NCBI GenBank assembly: GCA_016178705.1
Contig: JACOST010000011.1
Coordinates: 248,001 to 312,000, forward strand
Origin: Deltaproteobacteria bacterium
GTDB lineage: Bacteria > Desulfobacterota > Binatia > HRBIN30 > JACQVA1
Reading direction: 5' to 3'
Length of the DNA: 64,000 bases
Position 1 is the first letter of the stretch. Each line of letters begins with the position of its first letter. Of the stretch, positions 41,676-49,722 are shown piece after piece. Position numbers and translations under genes: made by a program. The notes under the pieces are model-generated. The model was not told the origin of the DNA, searched no databases, and was given only the letters and a program-made list of their open reading frames with translations.

Positions 41676-42257
41676 ATGCCCCGCATCCGTCCTAAGAAAT
41701 TCGTTCATGTCGTCTATCGGACCCGCCGCTTCGAAGAAATGCTTCGTTGGTACGGAACTGTCTTCGACGCCAAAGTCCAGCATCAAGACCCCGCCCTGGC
41801 GTTTCTAACCTACGACGACGAGCATCATCGCTTCGCATTCGCTAATCTTTCAGTGCTCCAACCGGACGGAGCAGAGACAGAAAAGAAGGGGCTGATTGGC
41901 GTCGACCACGTTGCTTACACCTACTCGTCCATTGATGACTTGCTCGACAACTACGAACAACTCAAGGCGCAGGGGATCACCCCCTATTGGTGTGTTCATC
42001 ACGGCGTGACGGTCTCAATGTACTACTCGGATCCTGATGGGAACCAGATGGAGTTTCAGGTCGACAGCTTTGAGTCGAACGACGAAGCCAATGCGTTCAT
42101 GTCAGGACCAGGACTTGCCGCAAATCCGATCGGTGTTGAATACGACCCTGAAATCTGGCTGGCTCAGAAGAAAGCGGGCGTATCCATGTCGGACCATCTT
42201 CAACGCAAAGTGCACGAGCCAGTGTCTCCAATTCGGGGTGCGTTCAGCAGAGCGTGA
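41676..42257 (+). CDS. VOC-family (extradiol-dioxygenase-like) protein, probable integron cassette gene
   Basis: The 193-residue product has vicinal-oxygen-chelate modules: PKKFVHVVYRTRRFEEMLRW at 7-26, VDHVAYTYSSIDDLLDNYEQ, and YYSDPDGNQMEFQVDSFE. Likely metal ligands are His 11, His 78 and Glu 126. It resembles dihydroxybiphenyl dioxygenase-type proteins but with only one module pair, so ring cleavage is not assured. Its GC is visibly lower than its neighbours. GAAGGAGG precedes the ATG. An attC-like site begins nine bases after the stop, the usual cassette arrangement. Confidence 0.88.
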   Translation: MPRIRPKKFVHVVYRTRRFEEMLRWYGTVFDAKVQHQDPALAFLTYDDEHHRFAFANLSVLQPDGAETEKKGLIGVDHVAYTYSSIDDLLDNYEQLKAQGITPYWCVHHGVTVSMYYSDPDGNQMEFQVDSFESNDEANAFMSGPGLAANPIGVEYDPEIWLAQKKAGVSMSDHLQRKVHEPVSPIRGAFSRA

Positions 42258-42265
42258 AGAGTGCC

Positions 42266-42337
42266 GTCTAACCCTTCGCTCCAGCCGACGTGCTACGGCC
42301 TGCGGCCTCCGCACGCGGCTGAGCTCAAACGTTCAGT
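42266..42337 (+). other. attC-like integron recombination site
   Basis: The left core GTCTAAC fits RYYYAAC. The right end is AAACGTTCAG, one base off GTTRRRY. Between them, CCTTCGCTCCAGCCGACGTGC pairs with GCACGCGGCTGAGCTCAAACG; an unpaired A in one arm is like the extrahelical bases of attC hairpins. The site follows the stop of a lower-GC gene directly. No integrase is present in this window. Confidence 0.7.
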
Positions 42338-42447
42338 AGCAACGACTAATTTACGCGCAGCGTCGTGCGCACTCCTCGCCGCGCTCGGGTCGGCAGCGAG
42401 CGCTGTGCCTCATCGCACTATGCGCATCAAGGCATTGGACGAGCACA

Positions 42448-43953
42448 TCACAGCAGGTCATTCCAGAGCGCACGCGTGGCGCCGTAAGGATCGACGTGCA
42501 TTCCAATGCGGTCCCCGAGTTCCATCACGGCGCGGTGCTTGGGTGTGTACGCCGGCCAGTCGCCGACGGCCTCGCAAGCCGGATCGCCGGTGCGGATGAA
42601 CGCGATCCACGCCGCGTGCATGGCGTCCGCCAACGGTTGCGGTGTCGGGCCAGGGCCGAGGAAAATGTCGGCGCCGGCGCGGGCGAGGTTGTTGAAGACG
42701 AACGGAATCTCGAGCGCGTGGGTGGACTTCAATCGGCCGCCGAACGCGCGCGACTCCCAGGTAAACAGATACTGATACGCGGTGCCGCCGTTCTGTGCCT
42801 GCGCTTCGGCCACGCGCACGGCGGGAATGCGGAAGACACGGTCCGTCATCATCGCGTTCAGCATCTCTTCGGGTGAAGCACCCGGCCATTCGCTGCGATA
42901 CGCCGCGATCGCTGCGGCCCCGTCGGAGAACACGCGCGCGGCGATGCGCTGCAGGCGAGCCTCATCGGTTGCACCGAGCGGGAAGAGCGTCATCTCATCA
43001 CGGTTCGTCCCGACCAAAACCCGCACGCCCGACGACAATCCCGCACGCAGCGCGGCGATTGGCGGCTGCGGGAGTACGTGCCCATCTACCACGGGCTGAA
43101 ACGGCATTCCGCCCAGACCGGTGCCGGTTGGCGGTCGAAGATCGCCGCTGCGCGACTGCTGTTCGACTTCCATCTGCGCGGCGAGAATGCGGTCGACGGG
43201 AGCCGCGATGAGATCGTCGATCGAGCTCGCCCCGGCCGCTGCAGCGAAGCGCCGCGCGAGAGCGACGCCCTGCTCTCGACTGCTCATGGTGTGCGCCGCA
43301 CCGCTCTGCGGGATGGCGCCGCGGAAGAGTCCGGCAGCGGCCGGACAGCCGAGCAGCGTGCCGACACTCATCCCACCCGCCGATTCTCCGGCGATGGTCA
43401 CGCGTTCCGGATCACCACCGAACGCCGCGATGTTGTCGCGCACCCACTGCAGCGCGGCGATCTGATCGCGAATGCCGTTGAGGCCTGAGCTGGCGTAGTC
43501 GGCGCCACCAATCTCTTCGAGATGCGCGAAGCCGAGCGCACCCAGCCGGTAGTTGATGCTGACCGTAACGATGTCGCCGCGCTGCGCGAAGGAGGTCCCG
43601 TTGTACCAGGGGATGGCGCCCTGACCGGTGCGGAAGCCGCCACCGTGAATCCACACCAAGACCGGGCGGCGCGCCTCGTCGCACGCCGGCGTGCACACGT
43701 TGAGGGTCAGGCAGTCCTCATCCCAGCGCACTTGCGGACTCGACGTGAGTCCTTCCTCGCGCGGCTGCGGCGCGGCCGGCCCGAAGTGCTGCGCATCGCG
43801 CACGCCGTTCCAGCGATCGTGCGCCTGCGGCGCGCGGAACCGGCGCGCACCCGTCGGTGGTGCTGCATACGGAATCCCGGCAAACAGCAGAACGCCCTCT
43901 TTCTCGCGTCCCTGCACTTCGCCCTGTTTGGTCTTGGTGGTCGTGTTGGCCAT
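42448..43953 (-). CDS. Carboxylesterase type B family hydrolase
   Basis: The 501-residue alpha/beta hydrolase has FAGIPYAAPPTGARRFRAPQ, EDCLTLNVCTP, PVLVWIHGGGFRTGQG (oxyanion region), the nucleophile in TIAGESAGGMSVGTLL, Glu in LVGTNRDEMTLFP, and the His in KSTHALEIPFVFNN. All three catalytic residues are present. It cleaves carboxylic esters, probably in the cytoplasm since no signal peptide is visible. The start at 43953 is supported by GGAG. Its 3' end lies about 110 bases from the attC-like site and converges with the VOC gene. Confidence 0.93.
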   Translation of the reverse strand: MANTTTKTKQGEVQGREKEGVLLFAGIPYAAPPTGARRFRAPQAHDRWNGVRDAQHFGPAAPQPREEGLTSSPQVRWDEDCLTLNVCTPACDEARRPVLVWIHGGGFRTGQGAIPWYNGTSFAQRGDIVTVSINYRLGALGFAHLEEIGGADYASSGLNGIRDQIAALQWVRDNIAAFGGDPERVTIAGESAGGMSVGTLLGCPAAAGLFRGAIPQSGAAHTMSSREQGVALARRFAAAAGASSIDDLIAAPVDRILAAQMEVEQQSRSGDLRPPTGTGLGGMPFQPVVDGHVLPQPPIAALRAGLSSGVRVLVGTNRDEMTLFPLGATDEARLQRIAARVFSDGAAAIAAYRSEWPGASPEEMLNAMMTDRVFRIPAVRVAEAQAQNGGTAYQYLFTWESRAFGGRLKSTHALEIPFVFNNLARAGADIFLGPGPTPQPLADAMHAAWIAFIRTGDPACEAVGDWPAYTPKHRAVMELGDRIGMHVDPYGATRALWNDLL

Positions 43954-44063
43954 GTTCTCCGCCCTTGTCCTTTCGAGTGAACCGCAATGAAGGCGCATTC
44001 TCCTCATCCGGTCGTGATGAAGTCAACCGATGCAATGGCCCCGTGCCCTTTTCACAAGAAGTG
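43954..44063. other. Spacer before repeats, no gene seen
   Basis: This is the first part of a 472-base gene-free gap between divergent genes. It probably carries the esterase promoter. The rest of the gap is repeats (44064-44348) and the short leader of the PaaK-like gene. Confidence 0.35.
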
Positions 44064-44201
44064 GCCCCTCGATACGCAGCCCTTCGATACGAAGCCTTCG
44101 GCTTCTGCTCTGGGCTGCTACTCGGGGAAGCGGTTGTTTCTTCACGGACTCCCAAAATCCGTTTGCCCGAGTAGTGAGCGAAGCGAACGAATCGAGGGCC
44201 T
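44064..44201 (-). repeat. MITE-like element, CCCTCGATACGATCGC family (copy B, inverted)
   Basis: The element is in opposite orientation to the other copies. It starts CCCCTCGATACGCAGCCCTT and GATACGAAGCCTTCGGCTTC, and ends CAAAATCCGTTTGCCCGAGT with a degenerate GAATCGAGGGCC terminus. The flank CACAAGAAG just before it matches the outer flank of copy D. Confidence 0.85.
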
Positions 44202-44229
44202 GCTTGCGCAAAGTCGCTGCGACCTCTTG

Positions 44230-44348
44230 CTTCGTCATTGCCCCGCGAGGGGCGAAGCAATCTCGATGCTCTGGGTATCGCGCTCTGCCATACGCTGTAG
44301 TCCCCGCGCGGCGAGATTGCTTCGTCACTCTGTTCCTCGCAATGACGA
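44230..44348. repeat. Inverted-repeat element, GTCATTGCGAGG...GAAGCAATCTCG family
   Basis: Arms of about 33 bases (GTCATTGCCCCGCGAGGGGC then GAAGCAATCTCG, and CGAGATTGCTTCGTCACTCT then GTTCCTCGCAATGAC) face each other over a 50-base centre. Repeats of this type are widespread in environmental bacteria. It is a single copy in this window. Confidence 0.9.
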
Positions 44349-44425
44349 CTCCGGTTGCGTGCAGCTGAGACACTGCGCTGCGGCGCGTGCCACTTGACCA
44401 CACCGATTAACAACTGTTAACCACG

Positions 44426-45697
44426 ATGACGATGCACTGGCCGCCGGCTGCTGAAGACTTCGCCCCGCTGCGCGAGACGCTCGCGTGGGTGTACGACAAC
44501 TCGCCGTACTATCGCCGCGCCTTCGATTGCGCAGGCGTGCGCCCGGCTACGCTGTCGAGCTACGACGACTTCCGTCGCCGCGTGCCGCGCACCGCCAAGA
44601 CCGATCTCGTCGCCAATCAGCGCGAGCACCCGCCGCTCGGCGAGTTCCTCGCCGTGCCGCGCGAGCGCTTCGGCTCGTTGCACACATCGCCGGGACCGAT
44701 TTTCATTCCGCGCTTGCCCGAAGAGCGCGGCGGCACGCCGGTGTTGAAGGAAGCCATCACTGCGATGGGCGTGCGGCCGGGCGACGTCGCGCACGTCACA
44801 CTGTCGTACCACATCATGCCGGGCGGTCTGCGTTTGCATCGCGCCTTCGAAGAATCCGGCTGCTTGGTGATCAACGGCGGCACCGGCTCGAGCCAGTTGC
44901 AGGTCGAAGTCGCGCGCGCGTGGCGCGCCACCGTGTACGCCGGCACGCCGAGCTTCCTTGGCAATCTTGGCGACACGGCGCGCCAGATGGGGCTCGATCC
45001 GCGGCGCGATCTGCACTACCGCGTCGGCTTCTCCACTGCGGAAGCACTCACGCCGCAACTGCGGCGCGAGTTGGGCGACACGTTTGGCATCGAGCTGTTC
45101 GATCACTGCGGCGAGGCGCAGATCGGTCCGTTGGCCGGCGAGTGTCGTGAGCACGAGGGCATGCATCTGCACGCGCGCGATCTGTTCTGCGAGTTCCTTG
45201 ATCCCGAAACCGGCGAGCCGGTCGAGCCAGGCAGCGTCGGCGAGATCGTCGCGACACAACTCGGTCCGCGCGCGTTGCCGCTGGTGCGCTACGCGCCGGG
45301 CGACGCGTTCCGGCTGCTGCCGGGGGCGTGTCCGTGCGGCGACCCGTCGCTGCGCATCGTGTTCGTCGGGCAAGTCGGGGCGATTAAGAAGATCAAGGGC
45401 GTGCTGATCCATCCCGCGCAGGTGCACAAGGTGACGAGCACGTTTCCCGAGATCGGTCGCTTCCAGATCGTCGTCGAGCATCCCGAGGGTACGCGCTACG
45501 ATCGCGCGGTGCTGCGCGCCGGCATCGCCAAGCCGCCTGCCGATGCGGATGCGTTCAAGCGTGCGCTCGCGGAGAAGTTGAAGGCGAACGTGTTGATCCA
45601 GATGGAGATCGAGCTGGTGCCCGAGGCGGAGATCCCCGACACCGCCGGTCCGCCGCGGTTTGCCGAGGCGATGATCGATCGGCGTCATCGGTCGTGA
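44426..45697 (+). CDS. PaaK-like (phenylacetate-CoA ligase family) protein with altered P-loop
   Basis: The 423-residue protein has the PaaK layout: LAWVYDNSPYYRRAFDCAGV at the N-terminus, LVANQREHPPLGEFLAVP, YRVGFSTAEALTPQLRREL, GIELFDHCGEAQIGPLAGEC, LVRYAPGDAFRLLPGACPCG and GAIKKIKGVLIHPAQV. The phosphate-binding loop, usually SSGTTGKPT, instead reads SLHTSPGPIFIPRLPEE, so ATP use is doubtful or modified. The second PaaK-like gene at 46252 has a normal loop. A TTAACAACTGTTAA dyad 10-25 bases upstream may be an operator. Confidence 0.85.
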   Translation: MTMHWPPAAEDFAPLRETLAWVYDNSPYYRRAFDCAGVRPATLSSYDDFRRRVPRTAKTDLVANQREHPPLGEFLAVPRERFGSLHTSPGPIFIPRLPEERGGTPVLKEAITAMGVRPGDVAHVTLSYHIMPGGLRLHRAFEESGCLVINGGTGSSQLQVEVARAWRATVYAGTPSFLGNLGDTARQMGLDPRRDLHYRVGFSTAEALTPQLRRELGDTFGIELFDHCGEAQIGPLAGECREHEGMHLHARDLFCEFLDPETGEPVEPGSVGEIVATQLGPRALPLVRYAPGDAFRLLPGACPCGDPSLRIVFVGQVGAIKKIKGVLIHPAQVHKVTSTFPEIGRFQIVVEHPEGTRYDRAVLRAGIAKPPADADAFKRALAEKLKANVLIQMEIELVPEAEIPDTAGPPRFAEAMIDRRHRS

Positions 45698-46251
45698 GCC
45701 CTGCCGTCGTGATATTTCTCTCAATGCGAAGTACGCACTCTCGCCATCGTTCGTTGCGGGGCTTCGCCCCTGCGCCCATGCGAGGAAAGAACCAGCGGCC
45801 TGGTTCTCTCCTCGCGCTCCTCTCTCCGGCCTCGGAGCCGGGCAATGCGGCACTCACTGTGAGTCGGCCACGCGCGTTGGCGCTGCGCGCCCTCGGCGTC
45901 ACGTCACCGCGCGTGACGCGCTGCTGCGCGCAATCGGCGCCCTCTGCTCGGGGAAAAGACGGTTACGGCGCTGGTTCAGCGTTGGAGCCGGATGCCCGGC
46001 AAGAGAAGAAGACAGTCGCGCCGCGCAGTGCATCCAAGGAGCGCAGAGGCCGCCGTGTGCGTTTGGCAGCGCGTCATTGGTGGCGTAGCTCGACTGGATA
46101 CCGACGAAACTCGCGCGAGGCCGACTCACAGTGACGCAACCTATAGCCGAGCGCAGCGGGCGCGAAAAAGAGCGCGAGAGAAAACCGCGCCGTCGGTTTT
46201 CTCTCGCTCCGCGTGGAGCGCAGCCGGCGTCGAATCAAGGAGCAACGTCGG
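45698..46251. repeat. Structured gene-free region with nested inverted repeats and strong hairpins
   Basis: This 554-base gap holds three layered structures. A 23-base terminal inverted repeat with one mismatch (TCACTGTGAGTCGGCC, then ACGCGCG) lies at 45854-45876 and 46112-46134, bounding a 281-base segment. A hairpin at 45780-45815 pairs GCGAGGAAAGAACCAG with CTGGTTCTCTCCTCGC. A perfect 14-base-stem hairpin at 46174-46207 pairs GCGAGAGAAAACCG with its complement. No convincing open frame exists. It looks like a small mobile element or structured RNA region. Confidence 0.65.
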
Positions 46252-47559
46252 ATGACGGTTGATCAACAGCACGCAGCAACGGACAAAGCCCGCCGCTACT
46301 ACGACCCCACTATCCAGACGATGCCGATGGAACAGGTGCAGCACCTGCAAGCGCAGCGGCTCGCGCGGCAGCTCGAACGCGTGTGGTCGACGCCGGTGCC
46401 GTTCTTTCAGCGCAAGCTCGAAGCCGCCGGCGTGCGCCGCGCGGCGGATGTTCGCGGACTCGATGATCTCCACCGCATTCCCACCACGCTCAAAGCCGAG
46501 CTGCGCCAGAGCGAGGAAGCGCATCCACCGTTCGGCGACTATCGCGGCGCGCCGGTGAGCGCCGCCGTGCGCCTGGGCGCGTCGACCGGCACCAGCGGCA
46601 AGCCCACGCTGATCTTGTGGACGCGCAAAGACCTCGAAGTCGACTACACCGCGTCGTCGCGCGGCCGCTGGCGTTGGGGACTACGGCCGGGGATGAGCCT
46701 GGCCAACGCTCACCCGTTCGGCATGAACGCCGGCGGCTGGCATTTCAGCCACGGCATCGAAGGGCTCGGCGCGCTCAACATCCCATCGGGTCCGCCGGTG
46801 GGCGAGCAGCACATCAAGGATGTCATCGAAGTGTGGCGTCGCTTGCGACCCGACATGTACCGGCTGTTCGGCAACGTCGCGACCACCTACGCCGACGCTG
46901 CGCGCAAACAGGGGCTCGATCCGGTGCGCGATCTCAACCTCACCATCGCCGGTGATCATCCGTCGGAGCAGTATCTGATGGCGAGCTCGGGGCTCGAAGC
47001 GCTGCCCCTACTCGGCAGCGCCTGCGACAAACGCGATGGCGCGCATCTCGCCGAAGACCTCGCGATTGTCGAAGTCATCGATCGCCACAGCGGCCGCCCG
47101 TGCGGTGACGGCGAGCGCGGCAACCTGGTCGTCACCGTGTTGGAGAAGGACAACTTCCTGCTGCGCTACGATCTCGAAGACGTCGTGCGATGGAACATGA
47201 AGCCGTGTCCGTGCGGCGAGACGCATCGCCGTTTGTTCTACGAAGGCCGCGTGCGCGATGTTGTCACCGTCGGGGCACGCGAGATTCTGCCGATCGATGT
47301 CGCGCTCATGCTCTACGAGTTCCCCGAGATCTCGACGCCATCGGCCGAATACCAAGTCGTCCGGCACAAGCAAGCCGCGAACGCGCTGCACGTACGCCTC
47401 GAATACGATCCGGCGCAACTCAGTGACACCAGCGGCATCAGCCAGCGACTTGGCGATCGCTTTCGAGACAAGCTCGGCGTCACTTTGCGGCTTGAACTCG
47501 TCACCAAGGGTTCCGTCCCGCGCTTCGCGTACAAGGCCGCGCGCGTGGTTGACGAGTAG
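46252..47559 (+). CDS. PaaK-like AMP-dependent ligase
   Basis: The 435-residue phenylacetate-CoA-ligase-family protein has a normal P-loop (RLGASTGTSGKPTLILWT, near residue 115). RIPTTLKAELRQSEEAHPPF lies near 85. Further motifs are AHPFGMNAGGWHFSHGIEGL, MYRLFGNVATTYADAARKQ, FLLRYDLEDVVRWNMKPCPC and RVRDVVTVGAREILPIDVAL. It activates a carboxylate, likely aromatic or cyclic, as the CoA thioester. AAGGAG nine bases before 46252 fixes the start. It follows the structured region and a second PaaK-like gene with an abnormal loop. Confidence 0.9.
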   Translation: MTVDQQHAATDKARRYYDPTIQTMPMEQVQHLQAQRLARQLERVWSTPVPFFQRKLEAAGVRRAADVRGLDDLHRIPTTLKAELRQSEEAHPPFGDYRGAPVSAAVRLGASTGTSGKPTLILWTRKDLEVDYTASSRGRWRWGLRPGMSLANAHPFGMNAGGWHFSHGIEGLGALNIPSGPPVGEQHIKDVIEVWRRLRPDMYRLFGNVATTYADAARKQGLDPVRDLNLTIAGDHPSEQYLMASSGLEALPLLGSACDKRDGAHLAEDLAIVEVIDRHSGRPCGDGERGNLVVTVLEKDNFLLRYDLEDVVRWNMKPCPCGETHRRLFYEGRVRDVVTVGAREILPIDVALMLYEFPEISTPSAEYQVVRHKQAANALHVRLEYDPAQLSDTSGISQRLGDRFRDKLGVTLRLELVTKGSVPRFAYKAARVVDE

Positions 47560-47639
47560 GCCAGGTTCGGCTGACGGACCGCGACGGCGTCCGCTGCGTA
47601 TTGCTTGCGGGCATGCTCTGACCGAGATGGTGCCAGCAG

Positions 47640-48407
47640 CTAGTACGTGTCCGGTCGAAACATCGCGTCGGTACCGCCGTCGACGAACAGCACGCTGCCG
47701 CAGCAGAACGACGCGTCGTCGCTGAGCAGGAACGCAATCGCCGCCGCAACGTCGGTGGGCTTGCCGAAGGTGCCGGTCGGGATCGGAAAGTTGCGAATCG
47801 CGGGACCGAACACCGGGTGTTCGAGTCCGGCTTGCAGCATCGGCGTCGTGACCGCTCCCGGTGCGACGGCGTTCAACCGGATACCGGCGCCGGCCCACGC
47901 AGTCGTCGGTGCTTGCCGGCGGACCCAGCGTGCGAGGGCCAGCTTCGAGCCGCCGTAGACCCGTTGCCCATCCATGGTGTCCGCCAGTCGGCGGGCTTCG
48001 ACTTCGTTGCCGTCCAAACACGCCGCCACCAGCGCGGTATCCATCCCCGGAAGTGTCGACGAGTTGGAGGACACGGCGACGGCTGCCGCGGGCTTCGCCG
48101 CCGCGAGCGCGTTACGCAAGCCAGCCAACAAAACCTGCGCGCCGAAATAGTTCAGTGACGCGATCCTCGAGAACGGTTCGGTTTGCGGACCCACTCCCGC
48201 GCACACAACGAGTCCGTCGAGGCAGCCACGGCTCGCTCGATCAACGGCGGCGATCGCCTCGGCGCGGCCGGTCGGCGTGGCAAGATTCGCGATGACCTCG
48301 GCGTTGACGAGATCGACGCCGATGACTTGATTGCCAACTGCCTCCAATCGCGCCCTAGTCGCGGCGCCGATGCCGGAAGCAGACCCGGTGACAGCAATGA
48401 CTCCCAC
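47640..48407 (-). CDS. SDR family oxidoreductase, 3-alpha-hydroxysteroid dehydrogenase-like
   Basis: This 255-residue SDR read from a GTG has IAVTGSASGIGAATRARLEA (cofactor motif), IGVDLVNAEVIANLATPTGR, DGLVVCAGVG in place of NNAG, VAVSSNSSTLPGM (catalytic Ser), YGGSKLALARWVRR (Tyr-x3-Lys) and LNAVAPGAVTTPM. The gap between the Ser and Tyr motifs is longer than usual, as in the 3-alpha-HSD/carbonyl reductase of Comamonas. This supports a steroid- or cyclic-alcohol-type substrate, by inference. Its ATG-equivalent lies 24 bases from the amidohydrolase stop on the same strand. Confidence 0.9.
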   Translation of the reverse strand: MGVIAVTGSASGIGAATRARLEAVGNQVIGVDLVNAEVIANLATPTGRAEAIAAVDRASRGCLDGLVVCAGVGPQTEPFSRIASLNYFGAQVLLAGLRNALAAAKPAAAVAVSSNSSTLPGMDTALVAACLDGNEVEARRLADTMDGQRVYGGSKLALARWVRRQAPTTAWAGAGIRLNAVAPGAVTTPMLQAGLEHPVFGPAIRNFPIPTGTFGKPTDVAAAIAFLLSDDASFCCGSVLFVDGGTDAMFRPDTY

Positions 48408-48431
48408 TGCCCCCAGCCTACTGCCCTCTGC

Positions 48432-49553
48432 CTACTGCAATCGATACAGCTTCGCCGCGTTGCCGGCGCAGATCTTGTGGCGCTCGTCGGCGACGACTTC
48501 GCGGAACATCTCGTCGACCACGCGCCTGCTCTCCGGCCAATCGCAACCGTGGTGCGGGTAGTCGGTCGACCACATCAGGTTGTCGACGCCGATGATGTGG
48601 CGGTTCTTGACCGCGTAGTGATCGATCATGATCGACGAGCGCCAGTTGCGCCGATAATAGAAGCTCGGCTCGTGCTTGAGCTTCACCGGCAGCCACGAAC
48701 GGTTGCGCCACCAGCGATCGTCGAGTTGTTCTAGTACGTAGGGGATCCAGCCCGATCCGGTTTCCACGGCAACCCAAGTCAAATCAGGGAAGCGGTCGTG
48801 GACGCCCGACGTGATGATCTCGGACATGTCGATGATGAAGTCGGCGGCGCCGACGGTAGCGAGACCAGTTAGGTCGTCGCCTCGCTTACCCTTCGGCTTG
48901 GGCTTCGTCACCTGGCGCATCATGCGCACGTGAAAGTGCACCGGCACGCCGAGCGCCTGTGCGGCTTCCCAAAATTTATCGTCGTCGGGACGAATCGTCG
49001 AACCGACGCTGGGCATCGTGTTGAGCCACACCCCGCGCATGCCGAGCTTGAGGCAGCGCTCCATTTCTTTGATCGCCGCCTCGACGCTCAAGGCCGGCAT
49101 GGCGCCGAGACCGATGAGACGATCGGGAGCGGCTTTGACGAATTCTTCGGCGAGCCAGTTGTTGTAGGCCTGCACGCCGGCGAGCTGAAATTCCGGATCG
49201 GGATCGGAGAAGAAGTGACTCATCATGCGCGCGGAACCGAACAGCACTTCGGCGTCGACGCCGTCTTGGTCTTGCTCCTGAAGGCGCGGCTCGGCCCGGA
49301 AGTTCCCTTGGTTCGCAGCGGCGAAGGTCACGCCGGTCCAGCGCACGTCTTCGTGCTTGCGTCCGGCCGATGCGTAGATGCCGATCGGCGCCGGCGGGAT
49401 GTTGGGCGCAAACTGCCAGGCTTCGCCGCCTTCGCCGTCGGGCACGACGCGCGGTACCTTGTCGTGGAACTTCTTCGGCATGTACGTCGTCCACAGATGC
49501 GGCGGCTCGAGAATATGGGAATCCGCGGAAATGAGATGATACTGGCGCGCCAT
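48432..49553 (-). CDS. Amidohydrolase 2 family protein, SADSHILE type
   Basis: The 373-residue metal-dependent TIM-barrel enzyme begins MARQYHLISADSHILEPPHLW and has LQEQDQDGVDAEVLFGSARM, AYNNWLAEEFVKAAPDRLIG, GMRGVWLNTMPS, VHFHVRMMRQVT, VAVETGSGWIPYVLEQLDDR and MWSTDYPHHGCDWPESRRVV. Metal ligands of the D-x-H and Asp types are kept. A basic insertion (TKPKPKGKRGDD) lies after the central His. GAGGAG fixes the start at 49553. A perfect ACTAACAATTGTTAGT palindrome 19-34 bases upstream marks it as a probable target of the TetR gene at 50533. Confidence 0.9.
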   Translation of the reverse strand: MARQYHLISADSHILEPPHLWTTYMPKKFHDKVPRVVPDGEGGEAWQFAPNIPPAPIGIYASAGRKHEDVRWTGVTFAAANQGNFRAEPRLQEQDQDGVDAEVLFGSARMMSHFFSDPDPEFQLAGVQAYNNWLAEEFVKAAPDRLIGLGAMPALSVEAAIKEMERCLKLGMRGVWLNTMPSVGSTIRPDDDKFWEAAQALGVPVHFHVRMMRQVTKPKPKGKRGDDLTGLATVGAADFIIDMSEIITSGVHDRFPDLTWVAVETGSGWIPYVLEQLDDRWWRNRSWLPVKLKHEPSFYYRRNWRSSIMIDHYAVKNRHIIGVDNLMWSTDYPHHGCDWPESRRVVDEMFREVVADERHKICAGNAAKLYRLQ

Positions 49554-49572
49554 GGGGGTCTCCTCGCTGTAG

Positions 49573-49588
49573 ACTAACAATTGTTAGT
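49573..49588. promoter_or_regulatory. TetR-type operator, perfect palindrome ACTAACAATTGTTAGT
   Basis: A perfect 16-base palindrome lies between the divergent amidohydrolase (minus) and enoyl-CoA hydratase (plus) genes. The same outer half-sites (ACTAAC-N4-GTTAGT) recur directly before the TetR gene at 50501-50516, which suggests both are bound by that repressor. Confidence 0.75.
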
Positions 49589-49722
49589 ACACGAGGACAG
49601 GTGGCTGGTTCAAGCCCCAACGGTGACCGAGGTCACACATCGATCGGACCGATCGGGCCGATCGGTCGGATCGGTTACTTCCGCGAGCCCGTTCTGCTAC
49701 AGCGCGCGCTGCGAGGTGACGC

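Noticed and set aside
42261-42599. Open frame beginning MPSNPSLQPTCYGLRPPHA
   Set aside because: This is translated attC-like DNA followed by sequence antisense to the esterase. Similar peptides appear as artefacts of cassette sites.
44400-44416. TTAACAACTGTTAA dyad before the first PaaK-like gene as a third TetR operator
   Set aside because: Its half-sites (TTAACA) differ from ACTAAC/GTTAGT, so it is not grouped with the two matched operators; it may belong to another regulator.
45698-46251. Short open frames in the gap between the PaaK-like genes
   Set aside because: They are Arg/Ser-rich, overlap strong hairpins and lack ribosome-binding sites and domains.
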